DNA of 47,182 nt from Candidatus Blautia intestinigallinarum (GCA_019112635.1 DXIX01000011.1:1-47182), one strand, 5' to 3'; numbered from the stretch's first letter, positions 33,342 through 42,319 are shown. Notes: generated by a model from the sequence alone, not told the origin. Translations and numbers: made by a program.

Positions 33342-34847
33342 ATGAGAAGCCTGAACACACCAGTCAAACAAATCCGAAGACAAATTTTCACAGAAATCGC
33401 TAAAATCGGTTTTGAGTCCCAGGATGAAAATTTGATTCATGACATCGAAGCCATTCCTTATACCATCGTGCAGGAAGAGGCAAAATACCGCGACAGCATT
33501 TACCGTGAGCGGGCTGTTGCCAGTGAACGTGTCCGCCTGGCCATGGGAATGTCTCTGCGCCCGGAGAATCGTGCTGTCCATCTGACCGATGGAATTGAAG
33601 CCAGCAATATTGATGAGAAGTATTATGAGCCCCCTCTTATGCAGGTCATCCCTTCCGCATGCGCAGCCTGCGCTCCGAATAAATATGAGGTCAGCAATAT
33701 CTGTAAAGGATGTGTCGCACATCCCTGTATGCTGATCTGTCCAAAAGGTGCCATCTCCATGGTGAATGGATATTCCTATATTGACCAGTCAAAATGTATC
33801 AAATGCGGCAAATGTAAATCCGTCTGCCCCTATGACGCAATCTCACACAAAACCCGTCCCTGTGAGAGAGCCTGCGGCGTCAATGCCATCACCAGTGATT
33901 CCCAGGGACGTGCCACCATTGTGACAGACAAATGTGTTTCCTGCGGTATGTGTATGGTCAGTTGTCCTTTCGGCGCCATCTCTGACAAATCTCAGATTTT
34001 TCAGCTGGCCCATGCTCTCCGAGAGGGAGCTAAGATTATCGCAGAGGTAGCCCCTGCTTATGTGGGTCAATTTGGCGAAAACATCAGTGCCCGCCAGTTC
34101 CGCGCAGGACTTTTGGCCCTCGGATTCTCCGATGTCTACGAGGTGGCAATGGGAGCAGATATCGGCGCCATCACTGAGGCGCACCACTACGCGAAGGAAG
34201 TAGCCACAGGGAATCTTCCGTTCCTTCTGACTTCCTGCTGCCCTTCCTGGATTATGATGGCCGAGAAATTCTTCCCGGATATGGACGTGAATATCTCCAA
34301 GGAACTGACACCCATGGTTGCCACAGCCCGGAGTATTAAGAAAAAGCATCCCGACACGAAAGTCGTCTTCATCGGACCCTGTGCATCCAAAAAACTGGAG
34401 GCCTCCCGCACTACGATACGAAGCGATGTGGACTTTGTCATCACCTTTGAAGAATTATCTGCCATGTTTGATGCCAAAAATATCCGCCTGGAAGATTTTC
34501 AGGGTGAGACTTCTCTTCACAATGCCACAGGAGCCGGCCGTGGCTACGCGGCTGCCGGGGGAGTGGCCGGTGCCATTGAGGCATGTCTGAAAGAATACTA
34601 CCCGGATGTTCCTGTGCATATTGAACATGCGGAAAGCCTGGCTGAGTGCAAGAAAATTCTCACACTTGCCAAGGCAGGCAAACTGAAAGGATGCATGATT
34701 GAGGGAATGGCTTGTCCTGGCGGATGTATCGGAGGCGCCGGCACCAACGCTGATCCCAAGAAAGCAAAAAAAGCGCTGAACAAGCTGATTGCAGATTCCA
34801 CGCAGAAAATACCTCCCAAAGAACTGGAAGATATTCAGTTGGATTAA
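33342..34847 (+). CDS. Monomeric [FeFe]-hydrogenase, group B type
   Basis: A 501-residue protein with no NuoG-like [2Fe-2S] domain. A helical N-terminus (1-100) precedes cysteine-rich ferredoxin clusters (Cys121-133, Cys152-162, Cys198-208, plus Cys174/178). The H-cluster domain has L1 TSCCPSW (297-303), L2 GPCASKKLEA (345-354) and L3 EGMACPGGCIGGAGT (454-468). The L2 GPCASKK and L3 PGGCIGGAG forms are those of group B enzymes, likely ferredoxin-linked. The proton-relay cysteine of TSCC is kept. The ATG at 33342 is chosen; a GTG at 33330 directly abuts the AAAGGAG site. It is transcribed alone and ends at a strong terminator. Confidence 0.9.
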   Translation: MRSLNTPVKQIRRQIFTEIAKIGFESQDENLIHDIEAIPYTIVQEEAKYRDSIYRERAVASERVRLAMGMSLRPENRAVHLTDGIEASNIDEKYYEPPLMQVIPSACAACAPNKYEVSNICKGCVAHPCMLICPKGAISMVNGYSYIDQSKCIKCGKCKSVCPYDAISHKTRPCERACGVNAITSDSQGRATIVTDKCVSCGMCMVSCPFGAISDKSQIFQLAHALREGAKIIAEVAPAYVGQFGENISARQFRAGLLALGFSDVYEVAMGADIGAITEAHHYAKEVATGNLPFLLTSCCPSWIMMAEKFFPDMDVNISKELTPMVATARSIKKKHPDTKVVFIGPCASKKLEASRTTIRSDVDFVITFEELSAMFDAKNIRLEDFQGETSLHNATGAGRGYAAAGGVAGAIEACLKEYYPDVPVHIEHAESLAECKKILTLAKAGKLKGCMIEGMACPGGCIGGAGTNADPKKAKKALNKLIADSTQKIPPKELEDIQLD

Positions 34848-34863
34848 AAACGTCATAAATCAT

Positions 34864-34912
34864 AAAATACCCCCAAGCAGGACAAATATAAAAACCTGCT
34901 TGAGGGTATTTT
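34864..34912. terminator. Bidirectional terminator
   Basis: AAAATACCC-c-CAAGCAGG pairs with CCTGCTTG-AGGGTATTTT, flanked by A-rich and T-rich tails on both strands. It serves the group B hydrogenase (plus) and the HydS/PP2C operon (minus). Confidence 0.9.
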
Positions 34913-34920
34913 ATTTTCAG

Positions 34921-36093
34921 TTAATAATATTGAATTGTGACTGTTTTTCCCAGTTTTTCCATCACTTCTTTTATCTGTTCAACCAGATTTTTTCTCACAC
35001 TGATGTCAAAATCGATATCTGGATTCTGATAGGCTGCATTACTTGCTGTCCCCACGTACATATTCAGGTTGGTACACTCTTCAATCAACATTTTCGCCAG
35101 TTTGGAAGCACCGTTTTCCTGATCCAGTTCCTCAAAAAATGCCTCATCGAACTCAGACCGTTCAAATTTTTGAAGTAATTTCAAACTTCCGCTGAGAGTC
35201 AGCGCTCCCTCCGTCACCAGATCAATTCCCTCGATGGTCGATGTAGGAGGGATAAAAGGATCTGTATAGTTCACATGGGTGATAATTTCCTTTCTCAAAA
35301 TTCTGGCAGCCATGTTGGACGAGCTTCCCCCGGCAATGACCTTTTTTCCTTCGGAGTCCATAAAACTACGCACCATCGTCTCGTCTCTCTTGGCATCGGA
35401 GGGAGGACCTGTGAGAAGGTTGACAATCTGAGCCCGCCGGATCCTCACCACCACCACAGTTGTGTCATCTCCAGGTTTTTTCTCGTAAAGGTCATTGCAA
35501 GCCCCGGACAGCATGGCTGCCAATCTGGATGCCGATAGAGTTTTTTTCGTACACCGCAATGTATACTCTGCCATACTCTCCCATGTCCAGCCCAGATTCA
35601 GAAGCTGTCCTGCTCCTGCGTAGATCACCCCGTCACTCATCAGCACAAAACAGTCGTTTTCTTTCACCTGAAAACGGTATTCTCTAATCTTTTTGTCCTC
35701 AATCACCTGTTCCGTATACGCATAAGGAACGATGTTTCCATCTCTCACAAAGACACAGGAAGGGTTGTCATATTCCACAAGATATGCTTCTCCATCCCGG
35801 AAAATCTGAAGAATAGAAAACGTTGCATAAGCCACTTTTCTTTCCTGACAGATAGGAAGAGTCTTGGCAATGGTATCCACACAGGAAGCAATTTTGGCTC
35901 CTTTTTGCAGCATAGTCGCCAGAATCTGGGAAGTCAGAGTTGCCAGAATATTTGCTTTGACGCCGCTTCCCATTCCATCGGCGAGAATCACAATATCCGA
36001 ATCCTCTGTCTTGACAATCTTCACCATGTCTCCGCAGAGTTCTTCGTTATATTTATTCAGACTTTTCCACGCGATATCTGTCCCGAATGTCAT
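34921..36093 (-). CDS. SpoIIE/PP2C-type protein phosphatase, partner of HydS
   Basis: A protein of about 390 residues. The N-terminal two-thirds is a PP2C phosphatase: metal aspartates in DIVILADGMGSGVKANILA, then NDCFVLMSDGVIYAG and GDDTTVVVVRI near the end of the domain. A further C-terminal region (about 220-390) contains GKKVIAGGSSSNMAARILRKE and no motif I can name. The ATG at 36093 fits the GGAGG spacing best; ATGs at 36099 and 36117 are alternatives. The start overlaps the hydS gene by 41 bases, so translation is coupled. PP2C phosphatases next to PAS-containing group C hydrogenases are a known association, taken as the output of H2 sensing. The phosphoprotein substrate is unknown and no anti-sigma kinase gene is nearby. 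Confidence 0.88.
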   Translation of the reverse strand: MTFGTDIAWKSLNKYNEELCGDMVKIVKTEDSDIVILADGMGSGVKANILATLTSQILATMLQKGAKIASCVDTIAKTLPICQERKVAYATFSILQIFRDGEAYLVEYDNPSCVFVRDGNIVPYAYTEQVIEDKKIREYRFQVKENDCFVLMSDGVIYAGAGQLLNLGWTWESMAEYTLRCTKKTLSASRLAAMLSGACNDLYEKKPGDDTTVVVVRIRRAQIVNLLTGPPSDAKRDETMVRSFMDSEGKKVIAGGSSSNMAARILRKEIITHVNYTDPFIPPTSTIEGIDLVTEGALTLSGSLKLLQKFERSEFDEAFFEELDQENGASKLAKMLIEECTNLNMYVGTASNAAYQNPDIDFDISVRKNLVEQIKEVMEKLGKTVTIQYY

Positions 36094-37810
36094 CCGCATC
36101 TTCCTCCTCTCCGTCATCTAGTATGGAATCCCGAAGCTTTGACAAAGTGACTTTCGTCTCTGCAGTCGTCTCGCCGAGAAGGCCGGCAATCTGTTGAGCC
36201 ACCCGCATCTGTTTATCGATGACATCCTGGGCCATCTCAACCGTTTCCAGCTTTAATTTCAGATTTTTTGCCTTTGCCAGTTCTTCCTGAGAGATATCCT
36301 GGAACATAACAAGAAGAGAAGAGGAGCTCTCAATGTAAATAATGATTTCCAGTGCCCACAATCCCAGAGATTCGATTTTTACTTTCTTATTGACAATATT
36401 TTTTCTTGTTTTCAAGACTTCCTCTACGTCTTTCACATCGATAAACTCATACAGAAAACATTTCAGAATTTCTTCCTTGGAAATCTCCAGAATCTCTTCG
36501 CATTTTTTACTGCATTCCTTAATCCTCATCTGCTTGTCTGTGAGGAAAATATAGTTGGGAGTCTCATCGATAATCACATTGGCCATGGACTCCGCTTTCA
36601 TGACTGCATATGGAAGGCACATATCCAGTTCCGCCTTCCCATAATACACGGCAACCGCTTTATCCCGGCATGTGGGATATCCACAGGCACCACAATTTAA
36701 TTCATCTTTCTTTGTATATTTTCCGGTTTTTCTGAGAATATGGCGAATCTCTTCTTCTGTTGGTTCCGTATCAGAAACCTTCCGTGAATAGAATTCTTTC
36801 TCCACAGGAACCTCCCAGTCTTGAAACACAAACGGAGTCCTGTGACTGACTTTTCTCTCAATCTGCACTGTGGGAACCACCCAGGTCTTATCGCTCATAC
36901 CGGAAACCGGGCCTTTCACACAGCCCCCCTCACAGATATTGACTTCCACAAAGCAATGATCCAGTTCTCCTCTTTCCATCGCCTGAAACAACTCCACACA
37001 GGAATTCATGCCGCTCACTGCCATCCACTGATAATCGCTGCTGCGCACCTGCGCCTCTACAGACTGGAGAATTCCGCTTCCCACTGGATAAAGGCGGTTT
37101 ACCATTGGATCCGGGTTATCCATAGGAAGATCCAGACATTCTTCAAAGTGCAGATTTTCCTCCTCCATCCATTTCTCCAGCTCTTCGAATGTCAGAACTG
37201 CATCTACTGACTTGGCAACCCTTTCATCCCCTTCTGCCTCTTCCTTCTTCGCAATACAAGGACCTAAAAATACGACTTTTGTGTCATCTCCATAGATTTG
37301 CCGTATCAATCTTCCATGAGCGATCATGGGAGAAACCACCGGCAGCATATAGGAAGTCAGTTGAGGATAATATTTCTCAATCAAATTATTTACACTGGGA
37401 CAGCAAGTGGTGATCATATTTCTCATCTCTCCACGCTGAATCCATTTCGCATACTCTGCCGTCACATAAGCAGCCCCCTCAGCGGTCTCCCGAACCTGAG
37501 CAAATCCCAACTTCTTCAAGGCTCCCGCCACTTGTCCTGGCTTTTGAAACGGGAGCACACCTAAAAACGAGGGAGCGATAGATATTACCGTCTTTTCTCC
37601 TCTGCGGATGAATCCCCGAATCCTGTCCAGATCACTGGCGAAAGTCTTGGCATTCTGCGGACAAACTTCCAGACAGTGTCCGCAATACACACATTCTTCC
37701 TCTATAATTCTTGCCTGCTGATTCTGTACGGAAATTGCCTTCACCTGGCAGTTTCTCACACATTTATAACAGTGCCTGCAGCTGGCATCTTTAAAATCTA
37801 TCACCTTCAT
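36053..37810 (-). CDS. hydS: Sensory [FeFe]-hydrogenase HydS with PAS domain (group C)
   Basis: A 585-residue putative H2 sensor. It has two N-terminal ferredoxin clusters (Cys11-21 and Cys40-50), then an H-cluster domain with L1 TTCCPS (134-139), L2 GPCIAKKEE (183-191) and L3 NICEGGCVKGP (291-301). A [4Fe-4S] module (NCGACGYPTCRDKAV, Cys373, 376, 381, 398) and a PAS domain (about 405-520, NVIIDETPNYIFLTDKQMRIKECS) follow. The C-terminus is a helical, coiled-coil-like signalling tail (525-585). L1 and L3 depart from catalytic enzymes (TTCC, NIC rather than TSCC, MAC), as expected for slow sensory hydrogenases. It overlaps the PP2C phosphatase gene and lies between the two HydABC systems. Confidence 0.92.
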   Translation of the reverse strand: MKVIDFKDASCRHCYKCVRNCQVKAISVQNQQARIIEEECVYCGHCLEVCPQNAKTFASDLDRIRGFIRRGEKTVISIAPSFLGVLPFQKPGQVAGALKKLGFAQVRETAEGAAYVTAEYAKWIQRGEMRNMITTCCPSVNNLIEKYYPQLTSYMLPVVSPMIAHGRLIRQIYGDDTKVVFLGPCIAKKEEAEGDERVAKSVDAVLTFEELEKWMEEENLHFEECLDLPMDNPDPMVNRLYPVGSGILQSVEAQVRSSDYQWMAVSGMNSCVELFQAMERGELDHCFVEVNICEGGCVKGPVSGMSDKTWVVPTVQIERKVSHRTPFVFQDWEVPVEKEFYSRKVSDTEPTEEEIRHILRKTGKYTKKDELNCGACGYPTCRDKAVAVYYGKAELDMCLPYAVMKAESMANVIIDETPNYIFLTDKQMRIKECSKKCEEILEISKEEILKCFLYEFIDVKDVEEVLKTRKNIVNKKVKIESLGLWALEIIIYIESSSSLLVMFQDISQEELAKAKNLKLKLETVEMAQDVIDKQMRVAQQIAGLLGETTAETKVTLSKLRDSILDDGEEEDADDIRDRYRVEKSE

Positions 37811-37842
37811 ATATTCACCTGCTCAAATTCTTACTGAAAACC

Positions 37843-37879
37843 AAACTGCAGACTGTCTCTTCCGATCAGCCTGCAGTTT
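37843..37879 (-). terminator. Hairpin between hydA2 and hydS
   Basis: Arms AAACTGCAG and CTGCAGTTT with a 19-base loop, then GGTTTTC on the minus strand. The U-run is short, so some read-through from hydCBA2 into hydS is plausible. Confidence 0.55.
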
Positions 37880-37886
37880 CTCCTTT

Positions 37887-39632
37887 TTACTCGTTAATCA
37901 CTCGTTTTACATAGGTTGTGTGCAGTATCTCATGCGCTTTATGGCTCCCCGGTTCTCCCAAATACTCAGAATATAATTTCTTGATTGACTCATTTTCATG
38001 GGATTTACGAACCTTTTTGTTTGCGTCATTTTTGTAGAGTGCCTGTGCTCTCAATGAACGGATGTCCTGGAAATTCCGAACTTCCGCAGGCACCTGAGGC
38101 TGTCCGCCTCCGTTGACACAGCCGCCTGGACAGGCCATGATCTCGATAAAGTGATAGTCTGCCTCACCATTTCTGATCTTGTCCATGATAACTCTGGCAT
38201 TGGCAAGTCCAGAAGCCACCGCTACCTTCACATCCATACCATGAACCTGATACACAGCTTCTTTGATTCCTTCGACCCCGCGGACTTCTGTGAAATCCAG
38301 ATTTCCCAATTCTTCTCCCGTCAAGGTCTCAACTGCGGTACGCAGAGCTGCTTCCATCACACCTCCGGTAGCTCCAAAGATCACACCAGCTCCTGTGGAT
38401 TCTCCCAGAGGATCGTCAAATCCCTCATCTGGGAGATTCACAAAGTTAATGCAGCACCGTTTGATCAGACGGGCAAGCTCTCTGGTTGTAATGGAGATAT
38501 CCACGTCCGGTACTCCTGCCGCTGACTGATCAGGACGTCCGATCTCAAATTTCTTCGCGGTACATGGCATGACGCTGACACAGACAATATCCTTTGGATC
38601 CCATCCCATCTTCTGGGCATAATAAGTTTTAGTCACCGCGCCAAACATCTGCTGCGGGGATTTACAGCTTGACAGATGTCCCAGAAGATCCGGATAATAA
38701 TGTTCACAATATTTTACCCATCCTGGTGAACAGGAGGTGATCATAGGAAGAACGCCTCCCTGCTGCACCCGCTCAATAAACTCATGCGCCTCTTCCATGA
38801 TTGTCAGATCTGCACCGAAATCTGTATCAAATACTCTGTCAAATCCCAGACGGCGCAAGGTTGCCGCCATTTTGCCTTCCACATCGGTGCCAATTGGATA
38901 GCCAAATTCCTCGCCGAGAGCCGCACGCACAGAAGGTGCCGTCTGCACCACCACATGTTTGGTCGGATCCGCAATCGCTGCCAAAACTTCTTCTGTGGAG
39001 TCCTTTTCTCTGAGGGCACCTGTGGGGCATACTGCAATACACTGTCCACAGGATACACAGCTTGTCTCCCCCAGACCCATCCCATAGGGAGAACCAATAT
39101 AGGTGGCGAAACCACGTTCATTGGGACCAATCACACCGATTCCCTGAATCTTGTCACATACAGCTGTACAGCGGCGGCAAAGAATACATTTACTGTTGTC
39201 ACGTATCATATGCGGTGCAGAATCATCAATCTCAGAAGGAGTCTTCTCGCCCTCATAATAAGTCTCATCCGTCACATTTAATTCATGACATAATTTCTGA
39301 AGTTCGCAATTTCCACTTCTCACACAAGACAGACATTTTCTGTCATGGTTAGAAAGGAGAAGCTGAAGTGTTTTTCTTCTGGAATCCAGAACTTTCGGCG
39401 TATTGGTCCACACTTCCATACCATTGCTCACCGGATGCATACAGGCAGCAACCAGTGACTTCGCTCCTTTTACCTCCACAACACAGATTCTGCATGCTCC
39501 AATCTCATTGATGTCTTTCAGAAAACACAATGTGGGAATCTGAATATTTGCCAGATGTGCCGCCTCCAGGATTGTCGCGCCATTGGGGGCTTCTACTTCC
39601 ATTCCATTTATCATCAATTTAATATTGTCCAT
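37887..39632 (-). CDS. hydA: [FeFe]-hydrogenase catalytic subunit HydA2 (group A), serine at proton-relay site
   Basis: A 581-residue HydA paralogue: [2Fe-2S] (Cys36, 47, 50, 64), His-[4Fe-4S] (His96, Cys100, 103, 109), two ferredoxin clusters (CILCRRCTAVC and CVSCGQCIAVC), and the H-cluster domain with L1 TSCSPGW (299-305), L2 MPCTAKKFE (355-363) and L3 MACPGGCVNGGGQP. At position 302 Ser replaces the usual second cysteine of TSCCPxW. TSCS variants occur naturally in multimeric clostridial enzymes. The C-terminal tail holds a small-subunit-like region. It is the last gene of hydC2-hydB2-hydA2, 15 bases after hydB2. Confidence 0.93.
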   Translation of the reverse strand: MDNIKLMINGMEVEAPNGATILEAAHLANIQIPTLCFLKDINEIGACRICVVEVKGAKSLVAACMHPVSNGMEVWTNTPKVLDSRRKTLQLLLSNHDRKCLSCVRSGNCELQKLCHELNVTDETYYEGEKTPSEIDDSAPHMIRDNSKCILCRRCTAVCDKIQGIGVIGPNERGFATYIGSPYGMGLGETSCVSCGQCIAVCPTGALREKDSTEEVLAAIADPTKHVVVQTAPSVRAALGEEFGYPIGTDVEGKMAATLRRLGFDRVFDTDFGADLTIMEEAHEFIERVQQGGVLPMITSCSPGWVKYCEHYYPDLLGHLSSCKSPQQMFGAVTKTYYAQKMGWDPKDIVCVSVMPCTAKKFEIGRPDQSAAGVPDVDISITTRELARLIKRCCINFVNLPDEGFDDPLGESTGAGVIFGATGGVMEAALRTAVETLTGEELGNLDFTEVRGVEGIKEAVYQVHGMDVKVAVASGLANARVIMDKIRNGEADYHFIEIMACPGGCVNGGGQPQVPAEVRNFQDIRSLRAQALYKNDANKKVRKSHENESIKKLYSEYLGEPGSHKAHEILHTTYVKRVINE

Positions 39633-39647
39633 AATCAGCCTCCTCTT

Positions 39648-41546
39648 TTATTCTTTATAAATCGCACCAAAACGGCATTTTTCCATACATGCGCCGCATT
39701 TCACACACTTATTCGGATCAATGGCATGCGGTTCTTTTACCTTTCCGATGATTGCGTCATTCGGACAGGTTCTCGCACATAAGGTACAGCCTTTACACTT
39801 ATCAGGATCAATCTTATAAACGAGAAGATCTTTACAGACTCCTGCCGGACATTTCTTATCCACAATATGCGCGATATATTCATCCCGGAAATAGCGAAGA
39901 GTAGATAAAACCGGATTCGGAGCTGTCTGCCCCAGCGCACAGAGCGCATTGTCTTTGATGTAATAGCACAGCTCCTCCAATTTGTCCAGATCCGCCATTG
40001 TGGCATCGCCAGAAGTAATCTTGTCCAGCATTTCCAGAAGTCGCTTCGTGCCCAGACGGCATGGAGAACATTTTCCACAGGACTCATCTACTGTGAAATT
40101 TAGGAAGAATTTCGCGATGTCTACCATACAGGTATCTTCATCCATGACAATCAGGCCGCCGGATCCCATCATAGAACCGATCGCCGTCAGGTTCTCATAA
40201 TCAATGGGCACATCAAGATGCTCTGCCGGAATGCATCCACCGGAAGGTCCTCCCGTCTGTGCGGCCTTGAATTTCTTTCCTTTTGGAATACCGCCGCCGA
40301 TTTCTTCCACGATCTCCCTCAGAGTTGTCCCCATGGGAACTTCCACCAAACCAATATTATGGATCTTGCCGCCAAGGGCAAACACTTTTGTTCCTTTCGA
40401 TTTTTCCGTGCCCATAGAGGCAAACCATTCCGGTCCCTTCATGATAATCTGAGGAATATTTGCCCAGGTTTCCACATTGTTCAAAATGGTGGGCTTCTCA
40501 AAGAGTCCTTTTAATGCCGGGAATGGGGGTCTTGGACGAGGCTCTCCCCTGTGTCCTTCAATCGACGTCATCAGAGCAGTCTCCTCTCCGCATACGAAAG
40601 CTCCCGCTCCCAGACGCAGTTCAATGTCAAAATCAAATCCCGTATCAAAAATATTTTTTCCCAGAAGCCCCATCTGTCTTGCCTGCTTAATCGCAATATT
40701 CAGACGTTCCACTGCGATCGGATATTCCGCACGCACATAAATATATCCCTGGGACGCTCCGATCGCATAGCCAGCAATGGCCATTGCCTCAAGTACTTCA
40801 TGGGGATCCCCTTCCAAAATGGAACGATCCATAAACGCCCCTGGATCTCCCTCATCTGCGTTACAACAGACATATTTCTGGTCCGCGTCATTCGCCCGCG
40901 CAAACTGCCATTTCTTCCCTGTGGGAAATCCCGCGCCTCCCCGGCCTCTCAGTCCACTGGCTGAGATGGTGTCGATAACGTCCTGAGGTGTCATGGTCGT
41001 CAGAACCTTTCCCAGAGCCTCATATCCACCCGTGCCAATATACTCTTCTATCTTTTCAGGGTTAATCATTCCGCAGTTGTGCAGGGCAACTCGCTTCTGC
41101 TTTTTATAAAAAGGTGTATCCTGAAGTGGCAGAACTGTATTTCCTTTCACCGTCTCACTGTAAAGATATTTCGTGTCAACCTTCCCATGCAGCAGATGCT
41201 GTTCTACGATCTCAGGAATCTCATCTTCATTGACTCTGGAATAAAAAGCGCCTTCCGGATATACAATCATAATGGGACCCAAAGCACATAAGCCAAAACA
41301 TCCCGTCATCACCACAGAGACATCTTCTTCCAACCCCTGCTTTTTAATTTCTTCCTTCAGACGTTCAATCACTCTTCTGCTGCCCGAAGACGTACATCCC
41401 GTACCGCCGCAAACCATAACCGCTCTTTTCTTATGTTCAACCGCTTCCTGGGCTTTCACCTCAATTTTATGGGCTACATGCATACGAAGCTCTAGAATGT
41501 CTTTGTACTGTTCCCGTATCTGTCTCAATTCATCCAAAGATTTCAT
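39648..41546 (-). CDS. hydB: HydB2, NuoF-like flavin/Fe-S subunit
   Basis: 632 residues: [2Fe-2S] thioredoxin-like domain (Cys46, 51, 83, 87), FMN/NADH domain (GLRGRGGAGFPTGKKW; LGAGAFVCGEETALMTSIEG), SLBB domain, [4Fe-4S] site (ESCGKCSPCRLGTKR) and two C-terminal ferredoxin clusters (CKGCTLCARTCPNDAI, CVKCGACMEKCRFGAI). The intact CGEETAL predicts NAD(H) use, unlike HydB1. The N-terminal 40 residues form an extra charged helix. It lies 24 bases after hydC2 and 15 bases before hydA2. Confidence 0.93.
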   Translation of the reverse strand: MKSLDELRQIREQYKDILELRMHVAHKIEVKAQEAVEHKKRAVMVCGGTGCTSSGSRRVIERLKEEIKKQGLEEDVSVVMTGCFGLCALGPIMIVYPEGAFYSRVNEDEIPEIVEQHLLHGKVDTKYLYSETVKGNTVLPLQDTPFYKKQKRVALHNCGMINPEKIEEYIGTGGYEALGKVLTTMTPQDVIDTISASGLRGRGGAGFPTGKKWQFARANDADQKYVCCNADEGDPGAFMDRSILEGDPHEVLEAMAIAGYAIGASQGYIYVRAEYPIAVERLNIAIKQARQMGLLGKNIFDTGFDFDIELRLGAGAFVCGEETALMTSIEGHRGEPRPRPPFPALKGLFEKPTILNNVETWANIPQIIMKGPEWFASMGTEKSKGTKVFALGGKIHNIGLVEVPMGTTLREIVEEIGGGIPKGKKFKAAQTGGPSGGCIPAEHLDVPIDYENLTAIGSMMGSGGLIVMDEDTCMVDIAKFFLNFTVDESCGKCSPCRLGTKRLLEMLDKITSGDATMADLDKLEELCYYIKDNALCALGQTAPNPVLSTLRYFRDEYIAHIVDKKCPAGVCKDLLVYKIDPDKCKGCTLCARTCPNDAIIGKVKEPHAIDPNKCVKCGACMEKCRFGAIYKE

Positions 41547-41570
41547 TTTACCCCTCCAATCTTCTCTGGT

Positions 41571-42065
41571 TTATTCATATTTCGCAAGAATATCATCGAT
41601 ATCATCCACTGTCAGCCTGCCATAGACTTCATCATTCACCATCATTACCGGAGCCAGGCCGCAGGCTCCCACACATCTGCAGGCATCCAGAGAAAACTTT
41701 CCGTCCGGAGTACATTCTCCTCCCACAATCCCCAGTTTTTCCATCAGTTTATTATAAATATCGCCGGAACCTTTCACGTAACAAGCTGTCCCCAGACAGA
41801 CAGAAATACGATATTTTCCCTTGGGATTTAAGGTAAATTGTGCATAAAACGTCGCCACTCCATAAATCTTCTCCATTGGAATTCTGGTCTCATCAGATAT
41901 GATTTTCATGACCTCTTTGGGTAAATATCCGTAAATGTCCTGTGCTTGCTGTAAAATTGGCATCAGAGCGCCCTTTTCATCTTTCTTTTCCGAAATCACT
42001 TTGCGCAAAGCTTCTTCCTGTTCTTTTGTCCCGGAAAAAGCAACTGTTGTCTTCTTATTCGGCAT
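41571..42065 (-). CDS. hydC: HydC2, NuoE-like [2Fe-2S] subunit
   Basis: A 164-residue NuoE-like subunit with ligands CLGTAC and CVGAC and the ILQQAQDIYGYLPKEVM helix. The ATG at 42065 lies 7 bases from GGAGG; a GTG directly before it is less likely. First gene of hydCBA2. A pair of 20-base repeats lies right upstream of its ribosome site. Confidence 0.92.
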   Translation of the reverse strand: MPNKKTTVAFSGTKEQEEALRKVISEKKDEKGALMPILQQAQDIYGYLPKEVMKIISDETRIPMEKIYGVATFYAQFTLNPKGKYRISVCLGTACYVKGSGDIYNKLMEKLGIVGGECTPDGKFSLDACRCVGACGLAPVMMVNDEVYGRLTVDDIDDILAKYE

Positions 42066-42089
42066 CACGCAACCTCCTTTGTTATTTTT

Positions 42090-42125
42090 TTGACGATCAT
42101 GTTATTTCTTTGACATATATGTTGT
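42090..42125. promoter_or_regulatory. Tandem operator-like repeats before hydC2
   Basis: TTGACGATCATGTTAT and TTGACATATATGTTGT start exactly 20 bases apart, and each is a TTGAC-N6-GTT half-palindrome. They resemble the TTAAC-N6-GTTAA pair at the other hydrogenase promoter. Their closeness to the ribosome site would suit repression. Confidence 0.45.
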
Positions 42126-42319
42126 ATTTATTTTATCACATTTAAATAATGAATTCTAGCATTCTTTAAATCTTTATCTATTTTTCTCTCTTCTTTTTTT
42201 AAACTATCTATTTTTTATAAAATTCAAAAATATTTTTTATGTATTTTGTTTGTTTTCTTTTTTATCCTGTTTTTCTTTTTCCTGATATTTTATTTTTATT
42301 ATGCATTTAGCAGTATAAT

